Source: Exiguobacterium sp. s122 (GTDB lineage Bacteria > Bacillota > Bacilli > Exiguobacteriales > Exiguobacteriaceae). Taken from it: DNA of 64,000 bases. Shown here piece by piece: positions 16,894 through 25,037 of the stretch (positions are counted from its first letter, which is position 1; each line of letters opens with the position of its first letter). Below the pieces are notes generated by a model. It worked only from the letters and a program-made list of their open reading frames with translations, was not told the origin of the DNA and made no database searches. A program made the translations under genes and the position numbers. The stretch is from positions 62,001-126,000 of the forward strand of contig NZ_JACSMD010000001.1 in assembly GCF_018618475.1 (NCBI RefSeq), read 5' to 3'.

Positions 16894-17685
16894 ATGAGAC
16901 GATTTACAGGAGAAGGACGGACCCTCGTCTGTTTCGATTTTGATGAAACGTACTTTCCACATGCGTGCACGACAGAGCAATTGGCCGACGTCCGGCGGCT
17001 CGAAGATTTTCTCGAACAACACGCAGAGCGCTTGTCAACGATGTGGGTCACGGGTAGTTCGTTCGCCAATGTGGCGGAGAAGGCGAGTCGTGCCTCGATG
17101 CGCTATTGGCCGCATCGCATCGCTTCGAGCCTTGGGACGGAACTATATCGCGTCACGAGTGAGGGGGCGCTCGAACTAGATTCCGCATTCGGACAGCTAT
17201 TTCCGATTGATTTCTCGGAACGCGTCCGACGTGTCGTTGAAACAGTCCGATCCGAAACGATTGTCCTCGAAGCGCAAGCGAGCGTCGGGCTGAACGACTG
17301 GATGCACAACTATTACTATTATGGTAATGAGGAAGATGCGCTCGAGCGAATTCGGGACGAAGCAAAGATGACCGGCATCGCAGTAAACGTCAGCCGGTGC
17401 AACCCGCTCGCGGGCGACCCAGAAGGAGCGTACGATATTGATTTCATCCCGGAGGGTGCCGGAAAAACGGCAGCGGTTGATTATGTATGTGACCGCTTCT
17501 CGTTTCGAGCTGAGGACGCGTATGCGTTCGGGGATAGCGGAAACGACCTCGAGATGTTGAAGCGGGTCGGCAACGGATACGTCCTCGGGAACGGGACGGA
17601 GCAGGCGAAACGAGTCCATCAACGCATTACGAAAAAATCTTACGCGGCCGGGATTTTAGAAGTGTTAACACGTGAGTTCGATTGA
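16894..17685 (+). CDS. HAD-IIB hydrolase, sucrose-phosphatase-like
   Basis: 263 residues. Motif I is CFDFDETYF near residues 14-22, motif II WVTGSSFANV near 50, and the magnesium motif AFGDSGNDLEMLKRVGNG is near 210-227. Organisation is like plant/cyanobacterial sucrose-phosphate phosphatase-type HAD-IIB proteins, but substrate is unknown. The chosen ATG has AAGGAGGAGGA about 7 nt upstream; the longer frame starts without a site. Confidence 0.85.
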   Translation: MRRFTGEGRTLVCFDFDETYFPHACTTEQLADVRRLEDFLEQHAERLSTMWVTGSSFANVAEKASRASMRYWPHRIASSLGTELYRVTSEGALELDSAFGQLFPIDFSERVRRVVETVRSETIVLEAQASVGLNDWMHNYYYYGNEEDALERIRDEAKMTGIAVNVSRCNPLAGDPEGAYDIDFIPEGAGKTAAVDYVCDRFSFRAEDAYAFGDSGNDLEMLKRVGNGYVLGNGTEQAKRVHQRITKKSYAAGILEVLTREFD

Positions 17686-17688
17686 CGT

Positions 17689-17961
17689 TCATGCACTTTG
17701 GACTAACTGCCGAGCTACTGTCTCGGCCCGGGCAAACAACCTGAGTCGGAGCGACATCGTTTGAATATCAAACGTGTGAGGGGCGCGCCACAGCTCGGAA
17801 AATACCTCGAGCAGTGCGGCTTCGGCCAATTCGGCCCGTGTCGTCAAACGGAGTGCGGTCAAGTAAAGGACCCGCTCATATCGGTCGTAGAGGAGCTCGA
17901 ACGCAGAGGTGTCTCGTTGAATGATTCGTTCGAATAATTCGTGGTCGGATAAGAATGGCAT
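17689..17961 (-). CDS. Stand-alone sigma-70 region 2-like protein
   Basis: 90 residues from the ATG at 17961 (CTCAAAGGAGTTCACA upstream). Residues 5-85 align with region 2 of the ECF sigma factor encoded 1.2 kb away: LLYDRYERVLYLTALRL against TLYDRYERILYAFLMQL, and AEAALLEVFSELWRAP against AEEAMQEVFIKLWRGG. There is no region 4, and the stop is not followed by region 4 remnants in the frame. It could be a co-sigma factor in the manner of Bacillus RsoA, a decoy, or a decaying gene. Confidence 0.7.
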   Translation of the reverse strand: MPFLSDHELFERIIQRDTSAFELLYDRYERVLYLTALRLTTRAELAEAALLEVFSELWRAPHTFDIQTMSLRLRLFARAETVARQLVQSA

Positions 17962-18071
17962 TGTGAACTCCTTTGAGGCACATCGTGGCCTAGAAATGGA
18001 CATAACAACAATGGACTTATTCCCTATCTCGAATAGCCTGTAAACGATAACATCTCGATTCGAGCACATTC

Positions 18072-18100
18072 AAAAACCCGAACGCACGATGCGATCGGGT
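18072..18100 (-). terminator. Terminator of the zinc-ribbon gene
   Basis: ACCCGA-TCGCA / TGCG-TTCGGGT arms followed by five T on the minus strand, just after the stop codon. Confidence 0.7.
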
Positions 18101-18106
18101 ATCGGT

Positions 18107-18325
18107 TCAAAATGAGGTATAGCAATGCGGACATGTTTGGGTGTTGCCACTGGAACGCTTGAACGTCTTTTTGCAAGTTGGGCATGTGACGGTCGCGCTG
18201 TCCGCCTCAAATAAACTGCCCCGATTGTATAATACATTTCTCAAGTTTGGTAACGCCTTGGCCGCAAACGTCATGGAAATAAATAAAACGATCGCCAAGA
18301 CCGCGAGCATAACATACGTCGTCAT
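18107..18325 (-). CDS. Small membrane protein with C-terminal zinc ribbon
   Basis: 72 residues: an N-terminal membrane helix (about 3-25), a short linker, and a zinc ribbon with CPTCKKTFKRSSGNTQTCPHC near residues 48-68. The ATG at 18325 is 8 nt after AAAGGAG; a TTG at 18331 is too close. Likely a membrane-anchored metal-binding protein of unknown function. Confidence 0.7.
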   Translation of the reverse strand: MTTYVMLAVLAIVLFISMTFAAKALPNLRNVLYNRGSLFEADSATVTCPTCKKTFKRSSGNTQTCPHCYTSF

Positions 18326-18448
18326 CGACAACGCTCCTTTCGTTTGAATCGCTTATTCCCAGCATACTCGAAAAATATCGAAGAGCACACCTAAAACTAG
18401 AAATACGAACTTTTGTTCGGTATAATGGAGTTGAAGGAGGGAGAACAG

Positions 18449-18682
18449 ATGAAGGATGAGTTGTTGCGTGATATGCGTTTAGGTCGCTTAGTAGAAATGA
18501 TGTATGTCGATCGACACGGGGTGATTTCAAAGCGCCGGGTCAAACTGTTAAAGTTACAAGGCGAACGAATCATTGCGTGGGATGTGCAAAAACGGGCTCG
18601 TCGAACGTTTTATGTTGAACGCGTCCTCGCCTGTCTCCCGATTATTGAACGCGCTTATGGAAAAGAGGAGGGAATCGGATGA
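18449..18682 (+). CDS. Small WYL-like domain protein
   Basis: 77 residues; GAAGGAGGGAGAACAG precedes the ATG. The core LVEMMYVDRHGVISKRRVKLL followed by IIAWDVQKRARRTFYVERV resembles the beta-rich WYL fold of regulatory proteins, with an arginine-rich strand suited to nucleic acid or nucleotide binding. There is no DNA-binding wing-helix of its own. It overlaps the next gene by 4 nt. Confidence 0.55.
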   Translation: MKDELLRDMRLGRLVEMMYVDRHGVISKRRVKLLKLQGERIIAWDVQKRARRTFYVERVLACLPIIERAYGKEEGIG

Positions 18683-18870
18683 CCCCGCTTCCGAAATGTT
18701 CAGCCCCTGCAAAACGTGCACTTGATGCGGCTTATATCGATACGCTCGAACAGCTCGCGACATACACGAAACAGGAAATTGCGGCTTTGCACGGTGTCGG
18801 CCCGAACGTCCTACAAGTCTTAGAGCAGGCGCTTCATGAGCATGGATTAGCGTTTGTTCCCGACAAGTAA
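18679..18870 (+). CDS. Stand-alone RNA polymerase alpha C-terminal-domain-like protein
   Basis: 63 residues with the helix-hairpin-helix pattern of the alpha subunit C-terminal domain: APAKRALDAAYIDTLEQLATY followed by ALHGVGPNVLQVLEQALHEHGLAF. Such single-domain proteins are annotated as DNA-binding in many Bacilli, without a known role. Translation is coupled to the upstream WYL-like gene by an ATGA overlap, so the two probably act together. Confidence 0.75.
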   Translation: MTPLPKCSAPAKRALDAAYIDTLEQLATYTKQEIAALHGVGPNVLQVLEQALHEHGLAFVPDK

Positions 18871-18871
18871 C

Positions 18872-18903
18872 ATCTCTCGTCCTTTTTGGATGAGAGATTT
18901 TTT
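18872..18903 (+). terminator. Terminator of the WYL-like/alpha-CTD-like operon
   Basis: ATCTCTCGTCC and GGATGAGAGAT arms, TTTTT loop, then a T-run. Confidence 0.75.
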
Positions 18904-19032
18904 AATGAGACGGTTGCTTTCTTATGAAAACGGGAAGTAATATATTTGTCATCTCTATTACGCCTAAAATCTAGTAACATGACGATAAGGTTTGTAAACC
19001 TAGCGACACCCATGAGAAAGGAAGTACACAGC

Positions 19033-20493
19033 ATGAGGACGAAACGTTTATCCGCCATTCTAGGAAATGAGATGGACGATACCGAACGTGATCCATGGGT
19101 GACCGGAATTGAAACGGATTCCAGAAAGGTCAGCCCAGGGAATTTATTTATTTGTATCCGCGGCTATACGGTCGATGGTCATGAATTCGCTGAAGACGCC
19201 GTCTTAAAAGGGGCGAGTGCTGTGATTTCGGAATATCCACTTGAACTTGATGTGCCGAACATTGTTGTGGCGGATACGAAACGAACTGCTGGTGTCGTCG
19301 CAAGTACATTTTATGATCATCCCTCGCATCGGATGCGCGTTTATGGCGTGACCGGGACGAATGGAAAGACGACCACGGCAACACTCACATACGATTTGTT
19401 TCGATTGTCAGGACGACCGGTCGGAATCGTCAGTACGATTGGTGCCCGTTATAAAGACCAGACGCTTCAAACACCGAACACGACACCGGAAGCTGTCGTG
19501 TTGCACCGGATTTTAGCTGAAATGGCGGATGCCGGTGTGACGGACTGTGTCGTCGAAGTATCTTCTCATGCCATGATGGAAGGCCGTGTTGAAGGGGTTC
19601 ATTTCCATGCGGCTGCATTTACGAACTTGACGCACGATCATCTCGACTATCATCGTTCGATGGACGAGTACGCTCGGGCAAAAGCAAAGTTGTTCGAACA
19701 AGTCGAACAAACGAACGGGGATGCCATCATTTTAAACGCACAAGACGAGGCGAGTGCCGTTATGGCGTCATTTGCGCCGACACGCCGCCGTGTCATGTAC
19801 AGCACACATACGAACGTACCCGCAGACATTCAAGTCATTTGGCTCGATGATACAGTACGCATTAAAGTGAACGCGATGACGATTGAAGTGCCGGTTCAGT
19901 TCATGGGCGCATTCAATGCGGCGAATTTGGCTGCAGCTATTGGTCTCGTATCGACATCTGAATTGATGCTTCGCGCCATTATTGCCAACGTGCCCGGACT
20001 GACATTGCCAAAAGGTCGACTCGAGCGCCTTGACACAGAAGACGCAGAGATTTACATCGATTATGCGCATACACCTGACGGGTTGGAAAAATGCTTGTCA
20101 ACACTTCAAAAAGGCGATCGTGACTTGATTGTCGTCTTAAGTGCTGCCGGAGACCGGGATCCGACGAAACGAGCCGAGATGGGGCGAGTGGCAAGCCGTT
20201 ATGCGGATGGATTGATTGTGACCGTGCATGATGTACGGACGGAAGATCCGAAACAAATCATTGATGGTCTGTTAAAAGGAATCGATCCGGATACGCAATA
20301 TGTGACGTTCAATGACCGACGTGACGCGTTGCATCAAGCAGCTCACCAGGCGCTTGAAGGGAAACGAGTCGTCGTCGTCGGAAAAGGACATGACCATGTC
20401 GAACGTATTGGAAGACAGAACGTCCCGTTCAACGAAACGAGCATCTTGCTAGAAGAATTAAAAAAATTAAAAGGCCAAGAACCGGCCGTTTAA
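19033..20493 (+). CDS. murE: MurE-type UDP-MurNAc-dipeptide ligase
   Basis: 486 residues, the usual MurE length. The ATP-binding GTNGKTTT is at 108-115, the central domain has EVSSHAMMEGRVEGVHF and THDHLDYHRSMDEY, and the C-terminal domain carries GKGHDHVER. The enzyme adds the third amino acid of the peptidoglycan stem. The position of the diaminopimelate-selecting DNPR motif reads HDVR (399-402), which differs from the diaminopimelate type; Exiguobacterium walls are reported to contain L-lysine. The gene stands alone rather than in a division cluster. A GAAAGGAAG site supports the ATG at 19033. Confidence 0.88.
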   Translation: MRTKRLSAILGNEMDDTERDPWVTGIETDSRKVSPGNLFICIRGYTVDGHEFAEDAVLKGASAVISEYPLELDVPNIVVADTKRTAGVVASTFYDHPSHRMRVYGVTGTNGKTTTATLTYDLFRLSGRPVGIVSTIGARYKDQTLQTPNTTPEAVVLHRILAEMADAGVTDCVVEVSSHAMMEGRVEGVHFHAAAFTNLTHDHLDYHRSMDEYARAKAKLFEQVEQTNGDAIILNAQDEASAVMASFAPTRRRVMYSTHTNVPADIQVIWLDDTVRIKVNAMTIEVPVQFMGAFNAANLAAAIGLVSTSELMLRAIIANVPGLTLPKGRLERLDTEDAEIYIDYAHTPDGLEKCLSTLQKGDRDLIVVLSAAGDRDPTKRAEMGRVASRYADGLIVTVHDVRTEDPKQIIDGLLKGIDPDTQYVTFNDRRDALHQAAHQALEGKRVVVVGKGHDHVERIGRQNVPFNETSILLEELKKLKGQEPAV

Positions 20494-20495
20494 CG

Positions 20496-20522
20496 AAACG
20501 ATGACACATGTCATCGTTTTTT
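20496..20522 (+). terminator. Terminator of murE
   Basis: AAACGATGAC-ACAT-GTCATCGTTT followed by T, directly after the stop. Confidence 0.8.
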
Positions 20523-20525
20523 AAT

Positions 20526-20551
20526 GTGTAGAAATCATGAAAACAGGAAAT
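20526..20551 (+). promoter_or_regulatory. Possible sigma-B-like promoter of the YflT-type stress gene
   Basis: GTGTAG, 14 nt, GGAAAT, about 38 nt before the start codon. Four mismatches to the sigma-B consensus, so this is a weak call favoured mainly by the stress-protein context. Confidence 0.3.
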
Positions 20552-20589
20552 ACCTATAAATGTAACGCCATTGAAGGAGGAGAAAAGAC

Positions 20590-20934
20590 ATGTCAGTTTT
20601 GTACAAAGAGTTCACAAATGATGAAGAAGTCGTCACCGCCATTCAATCGATGAAAGCAAAAGGGGTCGACGAGTCGCACATTTACGTCATCACCCACGAC
20701 GATGATCGCACCGATCGAGTTGCCGACAATGCGGACGCGAATACCGTTTCGGCATCAGATGTCGGTCTCGGAACGGCAACAAAAAACTTGTTCCGTAAAA
20801 AAGGAGACGAGTTACGTGCCCAATTCGAGGAACTCGGGTTCTCTTCAACCGAGGCGGATAGCCTTGAGAAGAAGCTAGACCAAGGGAAAGTCATTGTCGT
20901 CGTGAAAGACGCACCAAACGGCTTCACGTTATAA
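20590..20934 (+). CDS. YflT-like general stress protein
   Basis: 114 residues. The YKEFTNDEEVVTAIQSMKAKG start, IYVITHDDDRTDRVADNA middle and C-terminal GKVIVVVKDA are the pattern of the heat-induced stress protein YflT domain. Soluble and acidic, probably ferredoxin-like fold; biochemical role unknown. TTGAAGGAGGAGAAAAGAC before the ATG gives strong translation. Monocistronic. Confidence 0.85.
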   Translation: MSVLYKEFTNDEEVVTAIQSMKAKGVDESHIYVITHDDDRTDRVADNADANTVSASDVGLGTATKNLFRKKGDELRAQFEELGFSSTEADSLEKKLDQGKVIVVVKDAPNGFTL

Positions 20935-20957
20935 CCTCACACTTGAAGCATACAGAG

Positions 20958-20987
20958 ACAGGGCTGCATCCATCGATGCAGCCCTGT
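20958..20987. terminator. Terminator shared by convergent stress-protein and oxidoreductase genes
   Basis: ACAGGGCTGCATC and GATGCAGCCCTGT arms with a CATC loop; short T-rich tails on both sides. Confidence 0.7.
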
Positions 20988-20991
20988 TATG

Positions 20992-21987
20992 TTAGGAATG
21001 GAGTCGAACGACCGTCCGTCCGCTCAGCTCGCCACGTAGCATCGCTTCGGCCTGACGAGGGACGTCATGGAGCGGAATCTCGTGGACCATATGTTTCAAC
21101 ACCGTCTCATCAATCAACTCATGGAGCCGTTCCCAGGCGGTGACACGCCGTGCGACCGGCTGCATCACCGAATCGATTCCAATGAGACGGACGCCTCGAA
21201 GAATGAACGGATAGACGGTCGTGTGCAATTCATGACCGCCTGCAAGGCCACAGGCGACAACCGTTCCTTCATAACGGGTTCGGCTTAAGACGTTACCGAG
21301 TGTCTCGCCGCCGACTGAATCGATGGCGGCGTCAAACCGTTGTTTGTCGAGCGGGCGCGCCGAACCTTCAAGCTCGCTCCGGGCCATGATGTTCTCGACA
21401 CCGAGCGTTCGTAAGTAGGTCGGGTCAGTCTTTCCGGTTGAAGCGAGCACGTGATACCCGAGCTTGTGGAGTAGGGTAATGGCGAAACTGCCGACACCAC
21501 CGGACGCACCAGTGACGAGCACTTCTTGACCCGGGTGAATCTGTTCATGCTCGAGCGCCTCGACGGCGAACATGGCCGTCAGACCAGGTGTGCCAATCGT
21601 GATGGCGTCCCGCATCGATAACCCTTTTGGCAATTTGACGAGCCAATTGCCCGGCACTTGGGCGTAATGGCTGAACCCACCGAAATGACGTTCACCGATC
21701 CCGAACCCCGTCGCAATGACTTCGTCGCCTTCTTTAAAGTCAAGGTGGTCGGACTCGACGACTTTTCCGACGAACTCACAGCCTGGAATGAACGGGAACT
21801 CGTTAATGATCGCCCCCGCTCCGGTCAACCCGAGCGCATCTTTGTAGTTGAGCGCGGAGTAATGGACTTCGACTAGGACGTTCCCCTCTTCTTCTCGCGG
21901 CAGTGCGTCGCGTTTGACGTCGGTCACTTCGGCATGTAGCCGGTTTTCTTCTTTGTTTAGAACGAGTGCTTGAAACGTGTCATGCAT
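20992..21987 (-). CDS. YhdH/AcuI-type NADPH:quinone (acryloyl-CoA) reductase
   Basis: 331 residues of the zinc-free medium-chain reductase family. The N-terminal half shows VHYSALNYKDALGLTGAG and IPGCEFVGKVVES; the cofactor domain has VLVTGASGGVGSFA near 150. The high match to YhdH/YhfP-type proteins suggests reduction of an activated double bond with NADPH. The ATG at 21987 is 8 nt after AGGGG; the ATG at 21993 is only 2 nt from it. Confidence 0.88.
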   Translation of the reverse strand: MHDTFQALVLNKEENRLHAEVTDVKRDALPREEEGNVLVEVHYSALNYKDALGLTGAGAIINEFPFIPGCEFVGKVVESDHLDFKEGDEVIATGFGIGERHFGGFSHYAQVPGNWLVKLPKGLSMRDAITIGTPGLTAMFAVEALEHEQIHPGQEVLVTGASGGVGSFAITLLHKLGYHVLASTGKTDPTYLRTLGVENIMARSELEGSARPLDKQRFDAAIDSVGGETLGNVLSRTRYEGTVVACGLAGGHELHTTVYPFILRGVRLIGIDSVMQPVARRVTAWERLHELIDETVLKHMVHEIPLHDVPRQAEAMLRGELSGRTVVRLHS

Positions 21988-22130
21988 CGTCATTTCCCCT
22001 TTCGACTTGCAAGATTTTATCCATTAATACGATTCCCGTTCACAGAAAATATATACACAAATGTTTCGTTCTCATGAGGGGTGGAATGGTATAATGGAAT
22101 AGATTCAACTAGAGTGAGGAGGAATGTAGC

Positions 22131-22550
22131 ATGCGGCACGATGACTACGAGTTTGACGAAGAAGTAGAAGAAGGCGAACTGTTTAACGTATACGACATTC
22201 TACCGCCCGATGGTACGATTCTCGAGATGGCGACTGCCGAAGAGATGGTCCGAGCGGCGGAGCTTGAAGCGAAGCATCACGCGCTTCAACGCATCCAAGA
22301 CTCAAACTTTCAGTTATCCGGCGTGACGTTCAAAGAGTTACTCACAGAATTCGAACGATATGAGCAAGAATCGATGGAATTCTGGACGGGCGTATATAGC
22401 CGATTGCGCATTCCATGGGCATGGACGATTCGAATCGACGTGGCCAACGGTCCGATTCACGTCGTCAATGACCGTGATATTTTTATTGATGAAGAAGATT
22501 TTGAAGAATACGACTTCGACGATTTCATCGATGACGAAGACGAAGATTGA
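22131..22550 (+). CDS. Highly acidic hypothetical protein
   Basis: 139 residues with an acidic N-terminus (YEFDEEVEEGELF) and a very acidic C-terminus (DEEDFEEYDFDDFIDDEDED). The middle is helical with a WTGVYSRLRIPWAWTIRID core. No signal or membrane segment. GAGTGAGGAGGAATGTAGC is a strong ribosome binding site and TATAAT lies at 22091-22096. Unrecognised. Confidence 0.75.
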   Translation: MRHDDYEFDEEVEEGELFNVYDILPPDGTILEMATAEEMVRAAELEAKHHALQRIQDSNFQLSGVTFKELLTEFERYEQESMEFWTGVYSRLRIPWAWTIRIDVANGPIHVVNDRDIFIDEEDFEEYDFDDFIDDEDED

Positions 22551-22554
22551 ATCG

Positions 22555-22595
22555 AAAACGTCTTTCCCTCATTCAGTAGGGAAAGACGTTTTTTT
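22555..22595. terminator. Bidirectional terminator whose arm encodes the C-terminus of the convergent gene
   Basis: AAAACGTCTTTCCCT / AGGGAAAGACGTTTT with an 8-nt loop and T-run. The minus-strand gene ends inside it. Confidence 0.85.
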
Positions 22596-22778
22596 CATGG
22601 AGCGGACGTCCGAGCGCATGCGCACGACTTCCGTCGCACCGAACCATAGTCCGACGCTCGAGAGGATGGACACGCCGCTCACCAACGCGCCGACGATAGC
22701 TGTGTCGCCAATCATCGTGGACGAGAGGACAAGGCTGAATAAGCCGAAAAACAATAACCCTCCTGCGATCGTCTTCAT
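22569..22778 (-). CDS. Small membrane protein, unknown
   Basis: 69 residues with two hydrophobic segments (about 3-22 and 27-47) and a basic cytoplasmic tail. AGAAAGGATGATGGTGTC lies before the ATG. The last residues (KKTSFPTE) are encoded by the shared terminator. Unrecognised. Confidence 0.55.
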   Translation of the reverse strand: MKTIAGGLLFFGLFSLVLSSTMIGDTAIVGALVSGVSILSSVGLWFGATEVVRMRSDVRSMKKTSFPTE

Positions 22779-22847
22779 GACACCATCATCCTTTCTGTTT
22801 TTGTCTGACTTCAGTGTAGACGCTTCATAACAGAAAGGGTGGTTGAA

Positions 22848-22865
22848 TTTTAACCCGGGTTAAAA
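22848..22865. repeat. Perfect palindrome after the SDR gene
   Basis: TTTTAACCC/GGGTTAAAA, 18 bp with no spacer, touching the stop codon of the short-chain dehydrogenase. It could act as a weak terminator or a protein site. Confidence 0.35.
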
Positions 22866-22866
22866 A

Positions 22867-23568
22867 TTAGGCGAGGTCATGGATCGAGTACGTCTTCCCG
22901 TTCACAAACGGCGTATCAATCATATGCTGAGTCAATACCTTGGCCACAGTCTCTGGAGATCGGAGCCGACCTTCTGAGACGTACGCTTGAAACTGTTCGA
23001 CGTCGTGAAAGGCGTCTTTTGACGAGGCGCGAATCGTCGCTTGCATCGATGTGTCCATCACGCCAGGGTTAAATAAGGCGGCCCGATGGTGCGTGTCGGC
23101 CAACTCGAGGGAGAGTGTCTCCGTGAAGTGGTCGAGACCGGCTTTCGTTGCGCAGTATGCGCTCCATCCAGAAATCGGACGTTTGGCGGCGCCCGACGTC
23201 ACGTGAATGAGCGAGACGGGCAACGTGTAACGGAGCACATGGTTAGCGAGGAGCATCGGTGCAAGCAAGTTGGCTTGGACGTGTGACATCATCTGGTCAG
23301 GGTCTAACTGTCCGACCCGATGAATTGGTTCAATCAGCGCCGCGTTTTGAACGACGAGGAGTGAATCGGCGCGTTCGATGAGCGGACGCATTTGTTCGAG
23401 CGCGTGGAGTAGGCTCACAGAATCGGAGAGGTCGACGCTCACATGGCGGAAAGGGGTATCACCTTGCGTGCGTGAGAAGTTGACGATTTCGTAATCTCGC
23501 TCCGATAGTTCCTCGGCGATTGCACGGCCTAGACCGCGCGAGGCACCCGTGACGATGGCAAGTTTCAT
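22867..23568 (-). CDS. Short-chain dehydrogenase, YueD/sepiapterin-reductase-like
   Basis: 233 residues. TGASRGLG at 7-14 binds NADP(H); catalytic S125, Y138 and K142 (SAYCATK) are in place. The short form without long C-terminal extension resembles Bacillus benzil reductase YueD. Second gene of a two-gene unit, 11 nt after the acetyltransferase. Physiological substrate unknown. Confidence 0.87.
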   Translation of the reverse strand: MKLAIVTGASRGLGRAIAEELSERDYEIVNFSRTQGDTPFRHVSVDLSDSVSLLHALEQMRPLIERADSLLVVQNAALIEPIHRVGQLDPDQMMSHVQANLLAPMLLANHVLRYTLPVSLIHVTSGAAKRPISGWSAYCATKAGLDHFTETLSLELADTHHRAALFNPGVMDTSMQATIRASSKDAFHDVEQFQAYVSEGRLRSPETVAKVLTQHMIDTPFVNGKTYSIHDLA

Positions 23569-23579
23569 AACAGTTCCTC

Positions 23580-23972
23580 CTATTCGTGAATCGTTTTACG
23601 ATAACCGTAAAACGGACGGAAATTCAATCTTTTATAGTACGTTTGTGATGAGGCGCTCGCAAGCATTTCGAGACGTGTCGTCGGATAAAGGGAGTGTACG
23701 TACGACAAGAGCTGCTCCCCGAGTCCGAGTCGACGATGTGGGGTGGCGACAAGCAGTTCACAGATGTATAAGCTCACGGCCGTGTCGGTCAACCCGCGGA
23801 CGTACGCGACGATTGATCCGTCGACCTCGATCACATAGGCCACGTTTGAGTGGTCCCACGCCTGCCTCGTCTCATCCGAGCGGTCGACGAGCTGTGTCCA
23901 ACCTTCTGTCTCGTTTAATATTTGAATTTGTTCAAAGTCCTGCTCAGTGTAGGAACGAATAAAGTAACTCAC
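23580..23972 (-). CDS. GNAT-family N-acetyltransferase
   Basis: 130 residues from a GTG at 23972 with GGAGG 8 nt upstream. The acetyl-CoA loop is HRRLGLGEQLL near 83-93, preceded by the strand SLYICELLVATP. Substrate unknown. Co-transcribed with the downstream SDR gene. Confidence 0.82.
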   Translation of the reverse strand: MSYFIRSYTEQDFEQIQILNETEGWTQLVDRSDETRQAWDHSNVAYVIEVDGSIVAYVRGLTDTAVSLYICELLVATPHRRLGLGEQLLSYVHSLYPTTRLEMLASASSQTYYKRLNFRPFYGYRKTIHE

Positions 23973-24115
23973 TATAGAAACCTCCAAATGAACTGACGTG
24001 GCACATTGATGACAAGATCTTAAAAAATCATTCCCCTAAATAACGGAGGACGCAAGAGGCGTAGGCGTGCTCCATGATACGATAGATGAAGATTTTTAAG
24101 ACAGGGGTGTACGTC

Positions 24116-25018
24116 ATGGTCGAGTTTATTTTAGGAATCCTTATCGGGTTAAGTGTAGCATTCATCGCCTATAAAATCCGTCGTCAAGTGAAGCAGGCGG
24201 ATGAACCGATAACCCGATTCACCGACCAGATGAAAGATGTCATCTACGTTTTTGACGTGAAACCGGTCTTTCGGTTTCGTTACATCAGTCCGTCACTTGA
24301 TGACTATCTAGGAGAAGGGACGGTTGCGAAAAACTATGACGACCCGAATGACTGTTTTCATCGCATTCATCCGGATGACTATGAGCTACTTGTCCAGAAA
24401 GTGACAGGGCAGGTTAACTATGAAGAACCGATTTTGCAACGATGGCAAACGAATGACGGTCGTTATTTATGGTTTGAGGAGTATGCGACACCAATCTATG
24501 AAGGCGAGGAACTCGTCGCCGTGCAAGGTGTCATCCGGAATGTCGAGGCGGCCGTCACAGAACGAGAAGCGCTCGTGTATGAGAGTCGCCATGATAGTCT
24601 AACCGGCGTGTGGAATCGACGGGCGTTCGAAGAGACCGTCGATCGCTTACCGATTGCCTCCACATGCGGCGTCATTGTAATCGATTTAAACGATTTAAAG
24701 CAGGTGAATGATACATACGGGCACTCCGCCGGCGATGTGTTGCTCCAACGAGCGGCACATGTGTTGACACGAAAAAGTCCAAAAGTCTACCGACTCGGTG
24801 GAGACGAGTTCGTCGTATTGATGACCGGTTCGGACCAGGAGTTGTCGGAACTTGTTACGGCCATTCATTTTGCTTTTGAAGAAGCAGGCATATCGGCTGC
24901 GGTCGGTTCATCCTTTACAGAGGACCATACCGATTTCGTCGCCTTATACGATAAGGCGGATCAAGCCATGTATGAACAAAAACGCTGTATGAAACAAAAA
25001 ACCTCACCGACCCGGTAA
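24116..25018 (+). CDS. Membrane-anchored PAS-GGDEF diguanylate cyclase
   Basis: 300 residues: one N-terminal membrane helix (2-20), a PAS domain (about 40-145, with YISPSLDDYLG and the C-terminal LVAVQGVIRNVEA), and a GGDEF domain from HDSLTGVWNRRAFEE at 159. The active-site GGDEF is at 228-232, so it should make cyclic di-GMP. The inhibitory RxxD site upstream is absent. AGGGGTG lies before the ATG at 24116. Confidence 0.88.
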   Translation: MVEFILGILIGLSVAFIAYKIRRQVKQADEPITRFTDQMKDVIYVFDVKPVFRFRYISPSLDDYLGEGTVAKNYDDPNDCFHRIHPDDYELLVQKVTGQVNYEEPILQRWQTNDGRYLWFEEYATPIYEGEELVAVQGVIRNVEAAVTEREALVYESRHDSLTGVWNRRAFEETVDRLPIASTCGVIVIDLNDLKQVNDTYGHSAGDVLLQRAAHVLTRKSPKVYRLGGDEFVVLMTGSDQELSELVTAIHFAFEEAGISAAVGSSFTEDHTDFVALYDKADQAMYEQKRCMKQKTSPTR

Positions 25019-25036
25019 TGGATCGGTGAGGTTTTT
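24996..25036. terminator. Bidirectional terminator between the GGDEF and symporter genes
   Basis: AAAACCTCACCGA and TCGGTGAGGTTTT arms with T-runs on both strands. Confidence 0.85.
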
Positions 25037-25037
25037 G

